Positions 5,867-7,195 of a stretch of DNA of 7,195 nt are shown here, one piece after another. Source of the DNA: Candidatus Stercoripulliclostridium pullicola (GTDB lineage Bacteria; Bacillota; Clostridia; Christensenellales; DTU072). The stretch spans positions 1 to 7,195 of the forward strand of contig JADINF010000188.1 in NCBI GenBank assembly GCA_017694145.1. The letters run 5' to 3'. The notes under the pieces were generated by a model. It ran no database searches and had not been told where the DNA came from. It was given only the letters and a program-made list of their open reading frames with translations. The position numbers and the translations under genes were made by a program. Every line of letters begins with the position of its first letter. Positions within the stretch are counted from its first letter, which is position 1.

Positions 5867-6916
5867 ATGAAAAAGAAATTCATAATAACTATAGCCTTAA
5901 CGCTCATTATGGCGCTTTTCGTAACTGTCGCTCTCGTCGGTTGCGAAAATAAAGACGACAACACCGGCGACGACACCGCGCCCGAAGCCGTGACCGTGAA
6001 CGTAGTGGTGCCAGACGGCTCGCCCGCTATTGCCATAGCGAAGCTCGTCAGCGAAAAGCCTACTTTCGCAGGCTACAACATCAGCTACAGCATCGTCGAA
6101 GGCGCGACTCAGATATCGGCTGCGATACTCAACGATACCGCCAACATAGCGATAGCGCCTCTGAATCTCGGCGCTACAATGTACAATATGGGTATGGGCG
6201 TGAAGCTCATCACCACAAACGTGCAGGGCTCGCTGTATATGGTAGGTAAGAATATGCCCGAGGGCGCTACGACCGCCGAAAAGCTTGCCTCTCTCAAAGG
6301 TAAGGTGGTCTACAATATCGGACAGGGCGCAACTCCCGACCTTACGTTCAAATACATTCTCGACCATTTCGGCATCGATTACGTCGAAGGAGATACCGCG
6401 ACTGCAGGCGTTGTCACTCTTAACTACGTTAATACCGGTTCCGAGCTTATACCTCTGCTTAAACAGGGAAAAGCCGAATACGGCATAATGGGCGAGCCTG
6501 CGGTCACGAAAGCTAACTCGAATGCGGGCACTTCCACGGTATTTGATATTCAGGCTCTGTGGCAGGAATCCACCGGTTCCGCCACCGCGGGCTTCCCGCA
6601 GGCAGGCGTATTCGTCAAAGAATCTTTGCTTACTTCCGAGCATGCGGCGTTTATCGAATGGTTTATAACTAAACTTCAGGAAAACGACGAATGGGCGCCC
6701 GCAAATGCCGAAACGGTATCCTCCGCTCTCACTTCAGCGGGTTCGACCTCTCTTGCGGGACTTACTTCCGCGACGATAGCGGCGTGCAATCTCGATACGG
6801 TAAAAGCCGCCGACGCCAAAGCCGCAGTCAATACCTATCTCGGCGCGTTGTTTGCGTTCAACGCGGCTACCGTGGGCGGCAAAATGCCCGACGACGCCTT
6901 CTTCTACGCCGGTTAA
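5867..6916 (+). CDS. ABC transporter substrate-binding lipoprotein, NMT1/SsuA/TauA-like
   Basis: A 349-residue receptor that captures a solute outside the cell and delivers it to an ABC permease. The N-terminus is a lipoprotein signal peptide: KKK, a hydrophobic core, and lipobox LVGC with the lipidated Cys at 26. An acidic low-complexity tether follows (about 27-41, rich in Asp, Asn and Thr), then the two-lobed binding fold. Family-like features are VVVPDGSPAIAIAKL near the start of lobe 1, ILNDTANIAIAPLNLGATMY, the hinge-region GQGATPDLTFKYIL starting at 152, and GEPAVTKA starting at 209. These fit the COG0715 class that serves nitrate, sulfonate, taurine or thiamine-precursor importers. 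The substrate cannot be assigned from the sequence. The C-terminal part (from about 270) is rich in Ala, Ser and Thr. The next gene, 14 nt downstream, is a permease of the matching class, which supports the assignment. Confidence 0.88.
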   Translation: MKKKFIITIALTLIMALFVTVALVGCENKDDNTGDDTAPEAVTVNVVVPDGSPAIAIAKLVSEKPTFAGYNISYSIVEGATQISAAILNDTANIAIAPLNLGATMYNMGMGVKLITTNVQGSLYMVGKNMPEGATTAEKLASLKGKVVYNIGQGATPDLTFKYILDHFGIDYVEGDTATAGVVTLNYVNTGSELIPLLKQGKAEYGIMGEPAVTKANSNAGTSTVFDIQALWQESTGSATAGFPQAGVFVKESLLTSEHAAFIEWFITKLQENDEWAPANAETVSSALTSAGSTSLAGLTSATIAACNLDTVKAADAKAAVNTYLGALFAFNAATVGGKMPDDAFFYAG

Positions 6917-6930
6917 ACCGTTCTGAGTAA

Positions 6931-7195
6931 ATGAAAGCGGCGGAAATCAAAAAGCGTTTCGCTTCCAAAGCGGAACTTATCGGAAATATCGCCTACCCCG
7001 TAATCGGGGCAGGCGTTTTCCTGCTTATCTGGTTCATCGCCGCCGAAATTACCGATATGGAGATAATCCTCCCCGCTCCGGCGCGGGCGTTCGAAGAATT
7101 TTTCGACCTTCTCGGGACGAAGGAATTCTACGTCGCTGTAGGAGGTACGCTCGTTCGCGCACTCATAAGTTTTGCGCTCGCTTTCGTTTTTGCGG
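6931..7195 (+). CDS. ABC transporter permease, SsuC/TauC-like, 5' part (3' end outside window)
   Basis: The frame opens at ATG 6931 and stays open to the window end (88 complete codons). A short basic N-terminus (MKAAEIKKRFASKAE) is followed by a membrane segment at about residues 21-40 (PVIGAGVFLLIWFIAAE). Next comes the class-typical periplasmic entry LPAPARAFEEFFDLL, then TLVRALISFALAFVFA, the start of the second membrane segment. The LPxP motif followed by a ~30-residue amphipathic stretch and a T/S-L-x-R segment is characteristic of sulfonate/taurine/nitrate permeases. The intact protein would be about 250-280 residues. There is no clear ribosome binding site, so translation is probably coupled to the receptor gene ending at 6916. 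A conventional ATPase gene would be expected nearby downstream. Confidence 0.85.
   Translation, partial: MKAAEIKKRFASKAELIGNIAYPVIGAGVFLLIWFIAAEITDMEIILPAPARAFEEFFDLLGTKEFYVAVGGTLVRALISFALAFVFA

Overview
The window looks like chromosomal DNA from a Bacillota (Firmicutes), probably an uncultured Clostridia-type anaerobe. The evidence is a ClpC-type (not ClpB-type) Clp ATPase with a UVR middle domain, a long-form HPF, AGGAGG-like ribosome binding sites, a short Gram-positive-style phosphoglucose isomerase, a TM1266-family regulator typical of [FeFe]-hydrogenase anaerobes, and a lipoprotein solute receptor. This placement is inference; no rRNA or other taxonomic marker is present. Every supported gene is on the + strand and packing is tight. 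No mobile element, CRISPR array, tRNA or rRNA was seen, and no gene-free stretch reaches 300 bases.

Layout. (1) Bases 1-2083: the 3' part of clpC, then hpf, which overlaps clpC by 16 nt and has its ribosome binding site inside the last clpC codons. This is a stress and stationary-phase pair (protein unfolding for ClpP, ribosome hibernation). (2) Bases 2084-2154: a short gap with a perfect 14-bp inverted repeat. (3) Bases 2155-5450: a run of three closely spaced genes: a xylose-isomerase-like TIM-barrel protein, glucose-6-phosphate isomerase (pgi), and a MalK-like ABC ATPase in which most catalytic motifs are altered. Gaps are 20 and 18 nt, so they are probably co-transcribed with a sugar-metabolism theme. 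(4) Bases 5451-5577: an intergenic region with a TATAAT box and a structured leader ending in a terminator-like hairpin that contains the next gene's ribosome binding site. (5) Bases 5578-7195: a small TM1266-family protein, a lipoprotein receptor of the NMT1/SsuA/TauA class, and the start of its cognate membrane permease, running off the window.

The two most unusual items are the ABC ATPase at 4416-5450, which keeps its P-loop lysine but has lost the Q-loop glutamine, LSGGQ signature, catalytic glutamate and H-loop histidine, and the leader at 5481-5577 placed before a TM1266-family gene that here sits with an importer rather than with visible hydrogenase-maturation genes.
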